Virus record (IMG/VR): IMGVR_UViG_3300005732_000040
Location: 1-22,283 of that record
Origin: a virus
Direction: 5' to 3' (one strand)
DNA length: 22,283 nt
The notes under the pieces are model-generated. The model saw only the letters and a list, made by a program, of their open reading frames with translations. It was not told where the DNA came from and searched no databases. Positions 1 to 7,482 of this stretch are shown here, piece by piece. Both the position numbers and the translations under genes were made by a program. The stretch's first letter is position 1; the number at the start of each line of letters is the position of its first letter.

Positions 1-4
1 TCTA

Positions 5-24
5 GTGTGTCTATAAAGACACAC
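5..24. repeat. Perfect 8-bp hairpin (GTGTGTCT / AGACACAC)
   Basis: GTGTGTCT at 5-12 pairs perfectly with AGACACAC at 17-24 around the 4-base loop ATAA. No T-tract follows on the plus strand, and the bases after the stem are CCCACCC then an A-run, so it does not read as an ordinary intrinsic terminator in that direction. It is the first of several inverted repeats crowded before the terminase gene. It could be part of a structured RNA, a protein-binding site or packaging-related DNA. The hairpin is seen directly and its role is unknown. Confidence 0.6.
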
Positions 25-123
25 CCCACCCAAAAAACAGCGTAGCATGTATATATATAATATACCCCTGTGACATATAGACCAAAAAAACAGGGGTGGT
101 ATCATGATGATGAATTGGGTGGG
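25..123. repeat. Nested inverted repeats forming a possible two-stem structure
   Basis: CCCACCCAA at 25-33 is the exact reverse complement of TTGGGTGGG at 115-123. Inside that pair, ACCCCTG at 64-70 is the exact reverse complement of CAGGGGT at 91-97. The inner stem can be extended by ATA/TAT if a three-base bulge is allowed. These are nearly the only GC-rich words in a very AT-rich stretch, so chance pairing is less likely than usual. The arrangement fits either a folded non-coding RNA or leader, or a DNA site for packaging or replication. No RNA family is recognised. Confidence 0.45.
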
Positions 124-133
124 AGCCTCGCCT

Positions 134-156
134 ATCTAATAAGACTCTTATTAGAT
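134..156. repeat. 23-bp perfect palindrome with one central base
   Basis: ATCTAATAAGA at 134-144 is followed by a single C and then its exact reverse complement TCTTATTAGAT at 146-156. As RNA it would form a roughly 10-bp stem with a 3-base loop, followed by a T/A-rich run (TCTTATATATA) and a 7-T run at 182-188. As DNA it is a dyad of operator size. The stem is AT-rich, so an intrinsic terminator would be weak. A dimeric repressor or activator site is an equally good reading. Confidence 0.5.
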
Positions 157-299
157 TCTTATATATATTATTATTGTTATCTTTTTTTAATCTTTATATA
201 AGTCTCTATATATCTCTATATATCTTATAAGACCCCCTCAGTGACTCGCCTAGCATATCATGCTTTGCAACAATGTGCAACTATGTTAATCTATTTTTT
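157..299. other. AT-rich non-coding stretch with short tandem decamers
   Basis: No convincing gene is seen here. The decamer TCTCTATATA occurs twice head to tail at 203-222, flanked by the related words TCTTTATATAAG at 191-202 and TCTTATAAGA at 223-232. A second tandem pair, TGCAACAATG then TGCAACTATG, lies at 266-285 and differs at one base. Repeats of about 10 bp place TA steps on one face of the helix, which can favour bending or easy melting. This could be a protein-binding array, a packaging signal or a replication-related site. Confidence 0.45.
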
Positions 300-431
300 A
301 TGATGAAAAGAATAAAAACAGCTTTGCCTATCTTCTTTGTCATTTTAAAGTGGTGTTTTTACTTGCCAACTTTGTCATGGTTGGGGTATATTGTAGTGAT
401 GATGATGTGGGGTACATTTTATGACAAGTAG
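300..431 (+). CDS. Possible 43-residue membrane peptide overlapping the terminase start
   Basis: A 43-codon frame opens with two Met codons and a basic N-terminus (MMKRIK). A long hydrophobic stretch follows (about residues 8-38, rich in F, L, I, V, W and M), and the frame ends in DK. Its stop lies 11 bases inside the terminase gene, which would suit translational coupling, because the terminase has only a weak ribosome-binding site of its own. The hydrophobic length could make one long or two short membrane helices. Arguments against it are the lack of a Shine-Dalgarno sequence, the short length in AT-rich DNA, and an overlapping promoter candidate. If real, it may be a small holin-like or membrane-active peptide. 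The function is not recognised. Confidence 0.35.
   Translation: MMKRIKTALPIFFVILKWCFYLPTLSWLGYIVVMMMWGTFYDK
363..392 (+). promoter_or_regulatory. Candidate sigma70-type promoter for the terminase/head operon
   Basis: TTGCCA at 363-368 matches the -35 consensus TTGACA at 5 of 6 bases. TATATT at 387-392 matches TATAAT at 5 of 6. The spacer is 18 bases. Transcription would begin near 399 and give a short leader of about 20 bases before the terminase ATG at 421. The site lies within the possible 43-residue frame, so the two interpretations compete. Chance matches are common in AT-rich DNA. Confidence 0.4.
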
Positions 432-1986
432 TTTTCCAGATGACTATGAAGAACTAGGTAGGGTAGGAACCTTTGCAGAGCTTTCATCGTCACTTGAACA
501 GTTGGCAATGGCAAATGCAAAGAATGACTTCCTGACCTTTGTAAGAATGTTTGCGCCTACGCTGGTATCTGACTGGCAAATGGGTAGGCACATTGAAGTT
601 CTTTCTCAGAAACTACAGGACGTGCATGAAGGCAAGATCAAAAGGTTGATGGTGTTCCTACCACCACGTAGTTCAAAGTCAGTTATATGCTCAAAGCTTT
701 TCCCTGCATGGTACATAGGTAATTCACCTAACCATGAGATTATGTCAGTTTCCCATAGTGACCAATTGTCATCAGACTTTGGACGTACTGTCAGAGATGT
801 AGTTAACACTGAAGAGTTCCAAAGAATATTTAAGGGTGTCACACTAAGGGCTGACGTTAGGGCAGCAGGTAAGTGGAAAACAAATCTTAATGGTTCATAC
901 TACGCTGCAGGTGTAAGATCACAGATCGCAGGTCGTGGTGCACATATCGCAATTCTAGATGACGTAATGTCAGAAGAGGATTCATTCTCTGAAAGTGGCA
1001 GAAAGTATATTAAAGATTGGTATCCTTCAGGTCTACGAACCCGTATCATGCCTAACGGTTCAATTATCATTATCAACACCCGATACCATTTTGATGATCT
1101 TTGTGGTTGGCTTTTAAAGCAAGAGCTAGAGAATGACTTGGAGTATTCATTGCCGTGGGAAGTAATCAGTATTCCTGCATGGATAGATGAACCTGCAAGT
1201 GAACTGCTGGGCCTACCTGTAGGGTCTTCCTACTTCCCACAGTGGAAGCCGGACGAGCTATTGCGTATTGATGAAGAAGAAATCAGAAACAGCAATGGTA
1301 GCAAGTATTGGGAAAGCCTTTACATGCAGAACCCCTCACCTGAAGAAGGTGGGCTGATTAAACGTAAGTGGCTGCAGGACTGGCCGTATGGCGACCCGCC
1401 TAGCTGTGACTTTGTAATCCAGACTTACGATACTGCGTTCTCAACCAAGACAACGGCTGACTATAGTGTTATCCAGACATGGGGCATCTTTGCCATGCCT
1501 GAAGAATATGAGGATGGTACTGAAGACTTTGCCTCTAACCTAATCTTGTTGTCAAACATCAAGGGTAGGTTTGAATATCCTGAGTTGAGAAGACTGGCAA
1601 AAGAAATGTATATGAAGTTTATGCCTGATGTATGTATGATTGAAAAGAAGGCAAGTGGTCAATCCCTTATTCAGGATATGAGACGGTCAGGGTTGCCAGT
1701 CATGGAATACCTGCCTGATCGTGACAAGACTTCAAGGGTATATGCTTCCACGCCTATGCTTGAGTCAGGCAGGGTATGGCTACCAGCAGAAAAGGCATGG
1801 GCTGAAGATTTGATAGGTGAAGCATTGTCATTTCCCTATGGTCAGCACGATGACCAAGTGGACGCAATGACAATGGCAATCCAGTATGTCAAGGAAAGCT
1901 GGAGATTGACACATCCTGAAGACCCTGACTGGGAAGATGATGTTAATCCACGTAGGCAGAAAAAGGTTGCATACTGGAGAAGTTAG
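421..1986 (+). CDS. terL: Terminase large subunit
   Basis: The 521-residue product has the two-domain layout of phage packaging motors. The N-terminal ATPase shows a Walker A-like loop PPRSSKS at residues 81-87, a Walker B segment AILDD at 177-181 and a coupling-type motif INTRYHFDD around 219. The C-terminal nuclease shows YDTAF at 336-340, IEKKASGQ around 407-414 and HDDQVDA at 477-483. These supply the acidic metal ligands expected of the RNase H-like fold. The enzyme would cut concatemeric DNA and pump it through the portal encoded next. No small-subunit gene is recognised in the window; it may lie upstream. The ATG start has only a weak purine run (TGGGG) before it. Length is normal for the family, and identification is firm from motifs and position. 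Confidence 0.95.
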   Translation: MTSSFPDDYEELGRVGTFAELSSSLEQLAMANAKNDFLTFVRMFAPTLVSDWQMGRHIEVLSQKLQDVHEGKIKRLMVFLPPRSSKSVICSKLFPAWYIGNSPNHEIMSVSHSDQLSSDFGRTVRDVVNTEEFQRIFKGVTLRADVRAAGKWKTNLNGSYYAAGVRSQIAGRGAHIAILDDVMSEEDSFSESGRKYIKDWYPSGLRTRIMPNGSIIIINTRYHFDDLCGWLLKQELENDLEYSLPWEVISIPAWIDEPASELLGLPVGSSYFPQWKPDELLRIDEEEIRNSNGSKYWESLYMQNPSPEEGGLIKRKWLQDWPYGDPPSCDFVIQTYDTAFSTKTTADYSVIQTWGIFAMPEEYEDGTEDFASNLILLSNIKGRFEYPELRRLAKEMYMKFMPDVCMIEKKASGQSLIQDMRRSGLPVMEYLPDRDKTSRVYASTPMLESGRVWLPAEKAWAEDLIGEALSFPYGQHDDQVDAMTMAIQYVKESWRLTHPEDPDWEDDVNPRRQKKVAYWRS

Positions 1987-2037
1987 TAATATACTTTCAA
2001 GTATTAAGTGTGAAGAATTATTTATGGGGAAGTTTTA

Positions 2038-4560
2038 ATGGCTGTAGAAAGAAATCCGTTTGATCGCATTGAAGGAGACAATATCATTGAGATTGGTATT
2101 GGTCCTGATAGCACTGAAATCGAAACAGGTCCAGTTAATATGGAGTTTGAAGATGACGGTGGTGTGGTTATTGAGTTTGGTAATTCAGATGAAGGACCAG
2201 ATGAAATTCCTGAATATGCAATGGACGATGAAGAAGGTTTTTTCAAGAACCTTGTTGACGATCTAGACGAGGACACTCTTGAGGAAATTGCAAATCAGGT
2301 ACTTGACAACTATGAAGCTGACAAAGAAAGTCGGGCTGAGTGGGAGTCAATGTTTGAGCGTGGCTTTGATCTCCTTGGTCTAAAGATTGAGGAAGCATCT
2401 GAACCATTTGAAGGTGCCTGTACTGCAGTCCATCCCCTAATTATTGAGTCAGCAGTTAAGTTCCAGTCAAAGGCAACGCAGGAGTTATTTCCTCCTGCTG
2501 GTCCTGTCAGAACACAGATCGTAGGTAAGTCAGATGAGCGGCGCGAACAACAAGCGCAGCGCGTCAAGACATTTATGAATTACCAGTTGACTGAGCAGAT
2601 TCCTGAATACTTCGATGAAACAGAGCGGATGCTATTTAACCTTCCGCTAATCGGTTCAGCATTTAAAAAGATTTACTTTGATACTACACTCAATAGGCCA
2701 GTCTCTGAGTTTGTGCCTATTGACCAGTTCTTCGTGTCGTACTACGCCACGGACCTGCGACGGGCAGACCGTTATACTCACTTAATCTATCGCAGTCCCA
2801 TCGAACTCCAACGCTGCATTAACGCAGGAATGTATGCGGAGATCGACCTACCTACGGCTGCAGTTCCCTCTCAGACCGCTATGGCTGAGAAGATGAATAC
2901 AATTCTAGGTCTTTCCCCCTCTTCACAGCATGACCCGCAGTACGTTCTTCTTGAACAGCACTGCTATTTAGAATTGCCAACGGAACTTACTGAAGAGGAT
3001 GACGGTCTCGCCCTACCCTATATTGTAACGATTGAAGAGCAGTCCAGAAGTGTTTTGTCAGTTCGCAGAAACTACAACCCTAACGACCCTTCTAAGCAGA
3101 AGAAAATGTTTTTCACTCATTATCGCTACGTTCCCGGCTTTGGATTCTACGGCCTTGGTCTTATTCACTTCCTTGGCAATCTTACCATGACCGCTACCGC
3201 TGCAATGAGAGCATTGGTAGATGCAGGTCAGTTTGCTAACCTTCCCGGCGGATTCAAGCAGAAGGGTGTACGGATTGTTGGAGACAATGATCCTATCAGT
3301 CCCGGTGAGTTTAAGGACGTTGAAGCAACGGGCGTTAATTTGCAACAGGCAATTGTGCCACTTCCATACAAGGAACCAAGCGCAACCCTGTACAACATGC
3401 TTAACTTTATTTCACAGACAGGCCAGAAGTTTGCTGACACCACTGAGCAGATGGTGTCGGATGCTGCCAGTTATGGTCCAGTCGGTACGACAATGGCATT
3501 GCTTGAAGCAAGTTCAAAGTTCTTCAGTGCTATTCATAAGCGTTTGCATAGGGCACAGAAGGACGAGTTTAAACTTCTTGCAAGATTAAACTACGAGTAC
3601 TTGCCAGATGAAGAAGCACATGATATTCCCGATGACACAATTACAATTTATCGCCGTGACTTTGATGGGCGTGTTGATGTAGTTCCTGTTAGTGATCCTA
3701 ACATTCCTTCCAATGCACACCGGATGGCCCTCGCACAACTTGCGCTTAACCTTGCACAGTCAAGTCCTCCGGGTATGTTTAATATGCAAGAGCTTAATCG
3801 CACAATCTTGTCAGCGGCTAATGTTCCTAACCTTGATAAGATTATGCCTGATAAGCCTGATCCTATTCCACTTGATCCAATGTCAGATATTCTGGCAGCA
3901 GTTAAAGGGATGCCTATTCAGGCATTTGTAGGGCAGAACCATGATGCACATGTTGCAATGAAAACAGCATACATTCAAGACCCAATGAACGGTGCTAATC
4001 CTGCAATGCAAAGAATTGTTCCGGTGTTACAGGCAAACATTCAGGAACACATGATCCTCAAGTATCAGGAGCAGATTGGCGGTATGGCTGAACAAGCTGA
4101 ACAACAGGCTGCAATGGCAGGTCAGTCAGTTGATGAGCAGACTGCTGAAATGATTATGGCACAGGCAGCACAACAGATTGCACAGACTAACATGACTCTT
4201 GCCAAGCAGGGTATGAACATTACACCTGAACAGCAGATGGTACAGCTTGAAGGTCAGCGTCTCAATATTGAGCAGCAGAAACTTCAAGCACAGATTGCCA
4301 AGGAACAGGCTGAAGGTGCACTGAAGAATAGAGAGCTACAGCTTAAAGAGATGAAACTTTCAGTTGATGCTTATACTCAGGGTGCAAGTGAAATTCTTAA
4401 GTCAGATGAGAAAGAAAAAGATCGTAATGCTAAGAAGGCAATGAAGGCAGTTGAAATCTTTGCTGACCTACTACAACAGGAAGAGAACCTGACCAATGAT
4501 CGCATACTAAAAGCTGCGGATATTGTAACTGACTTGGCAAAAGACGATACGATTGAATAA
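2038..4560 (+). CDS. Portal protein, P22-like large type
   Basis: This 840-residue protein follows the terminase, the usual place for a portal. The acidic N-terminus (about residues 1-100) precedes a portal core with the segment EPFEGACTAVHPLI and further text on QELFPPAGPVRTQIVG that I associate with large podovirus portals. The C-terminal roughly 170 residues are Gln-, Glu- and Lys-rich and strongly helical, as expected for the extended barrel of P22-type portals. The dodecamer would sit at one capsid vertex, be the DNA channel and dock terminase and later the adaptor. It is longer than P22 gp1 (about 725 residues). The ribosome-binding site is GGGGAAG before the ATG. The stop overlaps the next start by one base. 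Confidence 0.88.
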   Translation: MAVERNPFDRIEGDNIIEIGIGPDSTEIETGPVNMEFEDDGGVVIEFGNSDEGPDEIPEYAMDDEEGFFKNLVDDLDEDTLEEIANQVLDNYEADKESRAEWESMFERGFDLLGLKIEEASEPFEGACTAVHPLIIESAVKFQSKATQELFPPAGPVRTQIVGKSDERREQQAQRVKTFMNYQLTEQIPEYFDETERMLFNLPLIGSAFKKIYFDTTLNRPVSEFVPIDQFFVSYYATDLRRADRYTHLIYRSPIELQRCINAGMYAEIDLPTAAVPSQTAMAEKMNTILGLSPSSQHDPQYVLLEQHCYLELPTELTEEDDGLALPYIVTIEEQSRSVLSVRRNYNPNDPSKQKKMFFTHYRYVPGFGFYGLGLIHFLGNLTMTATAAMRALVDAGQFANLPGGFKQKGVRIVGDNDPISPGEFKDVEATGVNLQQAIVPLPYKEPSATLYNMLNFISQTGQKFADTTEQMVSDAASYGPVGTTMALLEASSKFFSAIHKRLHRAQKDEFKLLARLNYEYLPDEEAHDIPDDTITIYRRDFDGRVDVVPVSDPNIPSNAHRMALAQLALNLAQSSPPGMFNMQELNRTILSAANVPNLDKIMPDKPDPIPLDPMSDILAAVKGMPIQAFVGQNHDAHVAMKTAYIQDPMNGANPAMQRIVPVLQANIQEHMILKYQEQIGGMAEQAEQQAAMAGQSVDEQTAEMIMAQAAQQIAQTNMTLAKQGMNITPEQQMVQLEGQRLNIEQQKLQAQIAKEQAEGALKNRELQLKEMKLSVDAYTQGASEILKSDEKEKDRNAKKAMKAVEIFADLLQQEENLTNDRILKAADIVTDLAKDDTIE

Positions 4561-4754
4561 TGACACTATGGGATGACATCCTGAAAAAGTTTCAGGAAAA
4601 GCAAGAAGAGATGAAAAATTCTCTTGCGAACGGTGCAGCATCTGAATATCATGAGTACAGACAGATGGTCGGACAGATCACTGCTATTGAATGGTGTACC
4701 GATACACTAAAGGATGTAGTAAACAAACGCATCTACGAAGAAGAACAAGAATAA
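4560..4754 (+). CDS. Small acidic protein next to portal, function unknown
   Basis: The 64-residue product starts on the last base of the portal stop codon (TAATG) and so is probably translated by termination-reinitiation. It is charged and helical, with a Lys/Glu-rich N-terminus, the segment YHEYRQMVGQITAIEW in the middle and an acidic tail EEEQE. Small helical proteins of this kind occur between portal and head genes in other tailed phages, but I cannot assign a role. A minor head-assembly or portal-associated function is an inference from position only. Confidence 0.75.
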   Translation: MTLWDDILKKFQEKQEEMKNSLANGAASEYHEYRQMVGQITAIEWCTDTLKDVVNKRIYEEEQE

Positions 4755-4766
4755 AAAGGAGTAGAT

Positions 4767-5189
4767 ATGATTCAGGCTGGAATGGCAAAGGCCATTAAGA
4801 ATGACCAGTGGATTACAAACGGTGAAGTTCCTGATCTAACTGAAAATGAACTACCAAGTATTCCGGGTTACTTTCTGCTTATTCGACCAGTGTCAGTAAA
4901 GCAGGAAACAAAAGGTGGAATTATTCTACCTGATTCCACACAGGAAGATATGGCATATCTTACAACTGTTGGTAAAGTTCTTACAGTTGGGGACTTGGCA
5001 TATCAGGACAAAGAGAAGTTTGCAAATGGTCCTTGGTGTAAAGCTGGTGATTATGTTTGTTATGGCAAACATGCAGGAACCAAGTTTCACTATAAGGGAC
5101 ACAAGTTAATGCTTCTGTTTGACGATCAGGTAATGATGACGGTTAATGACCCCACAGAGTTAGACCCAACTTATAATTTGTCAAATTAA
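4767..5189 (+). CDS. Phage GroES-like co-chaperonin
   Basis: The 140-residue protein carries the Cpn10 pattern. IPGYFLLIRPVSVKQETKGG at 32-51 corresponds to the first strand and mobile-loop entry. IIL at 52-54 matches the GroES tripeptide (IVL) that contacts GroEL. TVGKVLTVG follows at 67-75, and KAGDYVCYGKHAG at 92-104 and LMLLFDDQVM at 114-123 are the later beta strands. An N-terminal extension of about 30 residues makes it longer than bacterial GroES (about 97). As with T4 gp31, it would replace host GroES on host GroEL to fold capsid protein. Its place among head genes supports this, and no GroEL gene is seen here. A strong AAGGAG ribosome-binding site precedes the ATG. Confidence 0.9.
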   Translation: MIQAGMAKAIKNDQWITNGEVPDLTENELPSIPGYFLLIRPVSVKQETKGGIILPDSTQEDMAYLTTVGKVLTVGDLAYQDKEKFANGPWCKAGDYVCYGKHAGTKFHYKGHKLMLLFDDQVMMTVNDPTELDPTYNLSN

Positions 5190-5206
5190 GTTTTATCAGT
5201 TACTAT
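5178..5206 (+). promoter_or_regulatory. Candidate promoter upstream of the scaffold/capsid genes
   Basis: TTGTCA at 5178-5183 (5 of 6 to the -35 consensus) and TACTAT at 5201-5206 (4 of 6 to TATAAT, keeping the key T-A and final T) are separated by 17 bases. They lie at the end of the GroES gene, ahead of a 69-base gap before the scaffold gene. An extra promoter here would raise scaffold and capsid expression above that of terminase and portal. This is a consensus match only. Confidence 0.35.
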
Positions 5207-5258
5207 ATAACTTATTAGCGTAATCGTAAGTTTCGCAACTGCGTAAAGGAAAAAATAA

Positions 5259-6311
5259 ATGTCAGAAGAATGGAATGAAGTTAATCTTAACCCTGCACCT
5301 ACAGAAAGGGAAAAGGTTGAGTTTGAAGTAGAAGGTCAAGAAGAAAATGAACCAGTGGCTGTCGCTTCAGAGCCAGTACAGATTGAGACTGAGACTGAGC
5401 CGGAGCCTGAACCAGATACTAAACCTGCACAAGATGCAGAAGAAGGTTTTGAACCAGCCGAAGCACAAGCAGATTCAGAGCTTAAAGGCGTTGAAACTAA
5501 AGGTGCACAGAAACGAATTAGGCAGTTAGTCCAGCAGCGCAAGGAACGTGAAGAACAGATTGCTGCGCTACAAAAAGAAAAGGATGATCTGCAGAAGAAA
5601 CTACGTGAACAGGAAAAAGATATTGCATCTTCACTAAAGAAGAGCATTGACTCAAACGAACAGTTTCTTCAGAACAAAATTGAATATGCCAAACGAGCAT
5701 ATCAACGCGCCGCAGATGAAGGTAATTCTGCTGAGATGCTTGAAGCTCAAGAGGCAATGTCCCAAGCTTATGCTGAGATGACAGGTGTTAATAGCAGCAA
5801 GAGTTCATGGGAAAAATATAACAGTGAGATTGAACGGCAGATACAAGAAGCTGAACAGTTTCAACAGCAGCAGGGACAGGAGCAGCAACAGCCACAGTAT
5901 GATCCAAAGGCTGTTGAATGGGCAGGACAAAACGAATGGTTTGGTTCTGACAACATAATGACTGCAGCAGCACTTGCGCTGGACTATGAGTTAAAGAATG
6001 AGGGGTTTAATCCTTCAGACAATGAGTTTTATGGAGAGATTGATCGCCGTATGCGCGAACAGTTTCCACATAAGTTTCAGGCTGCTCCAGTCGAAGAGCA
6101 ACCTGCAGTTCGTAAGTCGAGTGCGTCAAACTCGACTCAGGTGGTTGCCGGTGCGTCACGCACACCAGCATCTCCTTCTTCTGGAAAGAAGGTCAAGCTT
6201 ACGCAAGAAGATATCCGTCTTGCAAATAAGTGGGGGATTCCACTTGAACGATACGCTGAAGAGAAGCTTAAGGCTGAACGCTCTTCAGGTGAATATACCG
6301 CTATTGGTTAA
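5259..6311 (+). CDS. Probable capsid scaffolding protein
   Basis: The 350-residue protein is hydrophilic. Residues 1-75 are extremely acidic, with a run of Glu, Pro and Thr. Residues 80-125 are Lys/Glu/Gln-rich with heptad-like spacing, consistent with a coiled coil, and a Gln-rich linker lies at about 200-215. The C-terminus is basic and charged (KKVKLTQEDIRLANKWGIPL and beyond). An acidic, helical, gel-like protein just before the decoration and capsid genes is typical of a scaffold that directs procapsid assembly and is later lost. There is no recognisable protease motif. Identification rests on composition and position. The ribosome-binding site AAAGGA lies 7-8 bases before the ATG. Confidence 0.65.
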   Translation: MSEEWNEVNLNPAPTEREKVEFEVEGQEENEPVAVASEPVQIETETEPEPEPDTKPAQDAEEGFEPAEAQADSELKGVETKGAQKRIRQLVQQRKEREEQIAALQKEKDDLQKKLREQEKDIASSLKKSIDSNEQFLQNKIEYAKRAYQRAADEGNSAEMLEAQEAMSQAYAEMTGVNSSKSSWEKYNSEIERQIQEAEQFQQQQGQEQQQPQYDPKAVEWAGQNEWFGSDNIMTAAALALDYELKNEGFNPSDNEFYGEIDRRMREQFPHKFQAAPVEEQPAVRKSSASNSTQVVAGASRTPASPSSGKKVKLTQEDIRLANKWGIPLERYAEEKLKAERSSGEYTAIG

Positions 6312-6331
6312 TGCGCTGAAAGGATAATACT

Positions 6332-6826
6332 ATGACACGTACAACAACATCACGTAATGAGAACACTAGGGAAGTCCAGACAAGAGAAATGGAAAACGAC
6401 GTATTTGAAGAGCAAGACTGGCTCACAATCCCGCCGATTATCAAAGATCGTTTTGATCAAGAAGGTATGACGCTCCGTTGGATTCGCATTTTACTTAAGG
6501 GCAGAGATGACATCCAGAATATTGGTAAGCGTCTTTCTGAGGGGTGGCAGTTTGTTACCATTGACGAAGTTCCTGAAATGGCTCATAACTCTTTCGTGAA
6601 AGAGGAAGGGAAATACACTGGCGCAATCTGTCGTGGAGATTTGGCCCTAGCAAAGATGACTAAGGCTCGTGCACAGTCCCGAAAAGAATTTTATGAGAAC
6701 AAGAGTAGAGAAATGATTGATGCTGTTAATGCCCAGCTTATGCGCGAAAGCAATTCAGCAATGCCCATTTCAAACTCTAGTAGAACTAAAGTAACACGAG
6801 GCCGTGCGGCTTCTTTTGACGACTAG
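6332..6826 (+). CDS. Conserved-looking phage protein between scaffold and capsid genes, unknown
   Basis: The 164-residue product has a low-complexity polar N-terminus. A compact middle part follows (about residues 30-110) with segments such as TLRWIRILLKGRDDIQNIGK and RLSEGWQFVTIDEVPE, then a Lys/Arg-rich helix and a Ser/Arg-rich tail. I recall similar proteins in the head regions of marine phages, but no established function. It may be a minor capsid or assembly factor. AAGGA lies a short distance before the ATG. The window gives no further clue beyond its place in the head operon. Confidence 0.75.
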   Translation: MTRTTTSRNENTREVQTREMENDVFEEQDWLTIPPIIKDRFDQEGMTLRWIRILLKGRDDIQNIGKRLSEGWQFVTIDEVPEMAHNSFVKEEGKYTGAICRGDLALAKMTKARAQSRKEFYENKSREMIDAVNAQLMRESNSAMPISNSSRTKVTRGRAASFDD

Positions 6827-6884
6827 TCAATGAAGTCGGGACTGTCTTTTGTTGCTGTCACAGTATTAACAAGGGAGAACTGAT

Positions 6885-7469
6885 ATGACTGCTACTGCAA
6901 ATCCAGACGGTCTTCGCCCTTCACGCATCCGTGGTGGTTCACCAAATAGTGCTGCAGCAAATGAGTATCCAATTGCTTCAGCCTATAACAGCAACATTTT
7001 TGCTGGTGATATCGTTACAAATGCTGCAGGGTATGTAAATGTTCTAGCTACAACCACCGATAAGGCAATGGGTGTCTTTATTGGTTGTCGCTATGTTGTC
7101 AATGGGGAACCAAAGTGGTCCGATTTCTGGACTGCTGGTACTTCAGCTTCCGATGCTTATGCAATGGTAGTTGATAATCCACAGGCAACTTTCGTCGTAC
7201 AGGCTGATGCTTCATGCTCAATTGGTGACATCAACTCACAAAACTTCCAAGTTGCACTTGGCGCAGGTTCAACCGTTACTGGTCGTTCAGGTTTCGCACT
7301 AGATGCGTCTACCCGCACAACCGGCAGCGCAATGCTTCGCCCAATTGCTGTAGTTGATGAACCCGGTAACGACATTGAAGTCGCTGCTGAACGTGCCTTC
7401 CCCAAGCTTGAGGTTCGGATTGTACGCCACGTTGATGCGTATATCTCAGCCGACGCTTCAGCTAACTAA
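6885..7469 (+). CDS. Probable head decoration/stabilisation protein
   Basis: The 194-residue protein lies 13 bases before the capsid gene. It has small-residue-rich beta-type sequence: YPIASAYNSNIFAGDIVTNA near residue 27, then VGRY-like turns (GVFIGCRYV), and a late segment PGNDIEVAAERAFPKLEVRI. Proteins of this pattern commonly precede the major capsid gene and are annotated as decoration or head-stabilising proteins. That role is inferred from position and composition, not from a diagnostic motif. It begins with ATG after GGGAG. Expression would be high together with the capsid protein. Confidence 0.6.
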   Translation: MTATANPDGLRPSRIRGGSPNSAAANEYPIASAYNSNIFAGDIVTNAAGYVNVLATTTDKAMGVFIGCRYVVNGEPKWSDFWTAGTSASDAYAMVVDNPQATFVVQADASCSIGDINSQNFQVALGAGSTVTGRSGFALDASTRTTGSAMLRPIAVVDEPGNDIEVAAERAFPKLEVRIVRHVDAYISADASAN

Positions 7470-7482
7470 GGAGGGTTAACAA

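Noticed and set aside
606-842. Minus-strand open frame of 78 codons inside terL
   Set aside because: It lies opposite the conserved Walker A region of terL, has no ribosome-binding site and resembles no protein; shadow of the real gene.
5209-5230. Short inverted repeat ACTTA...TAAGT before the scaffold gene
   Set aside because: Only 5 bases per arm in AT-rich DNA, which is expected by chance.
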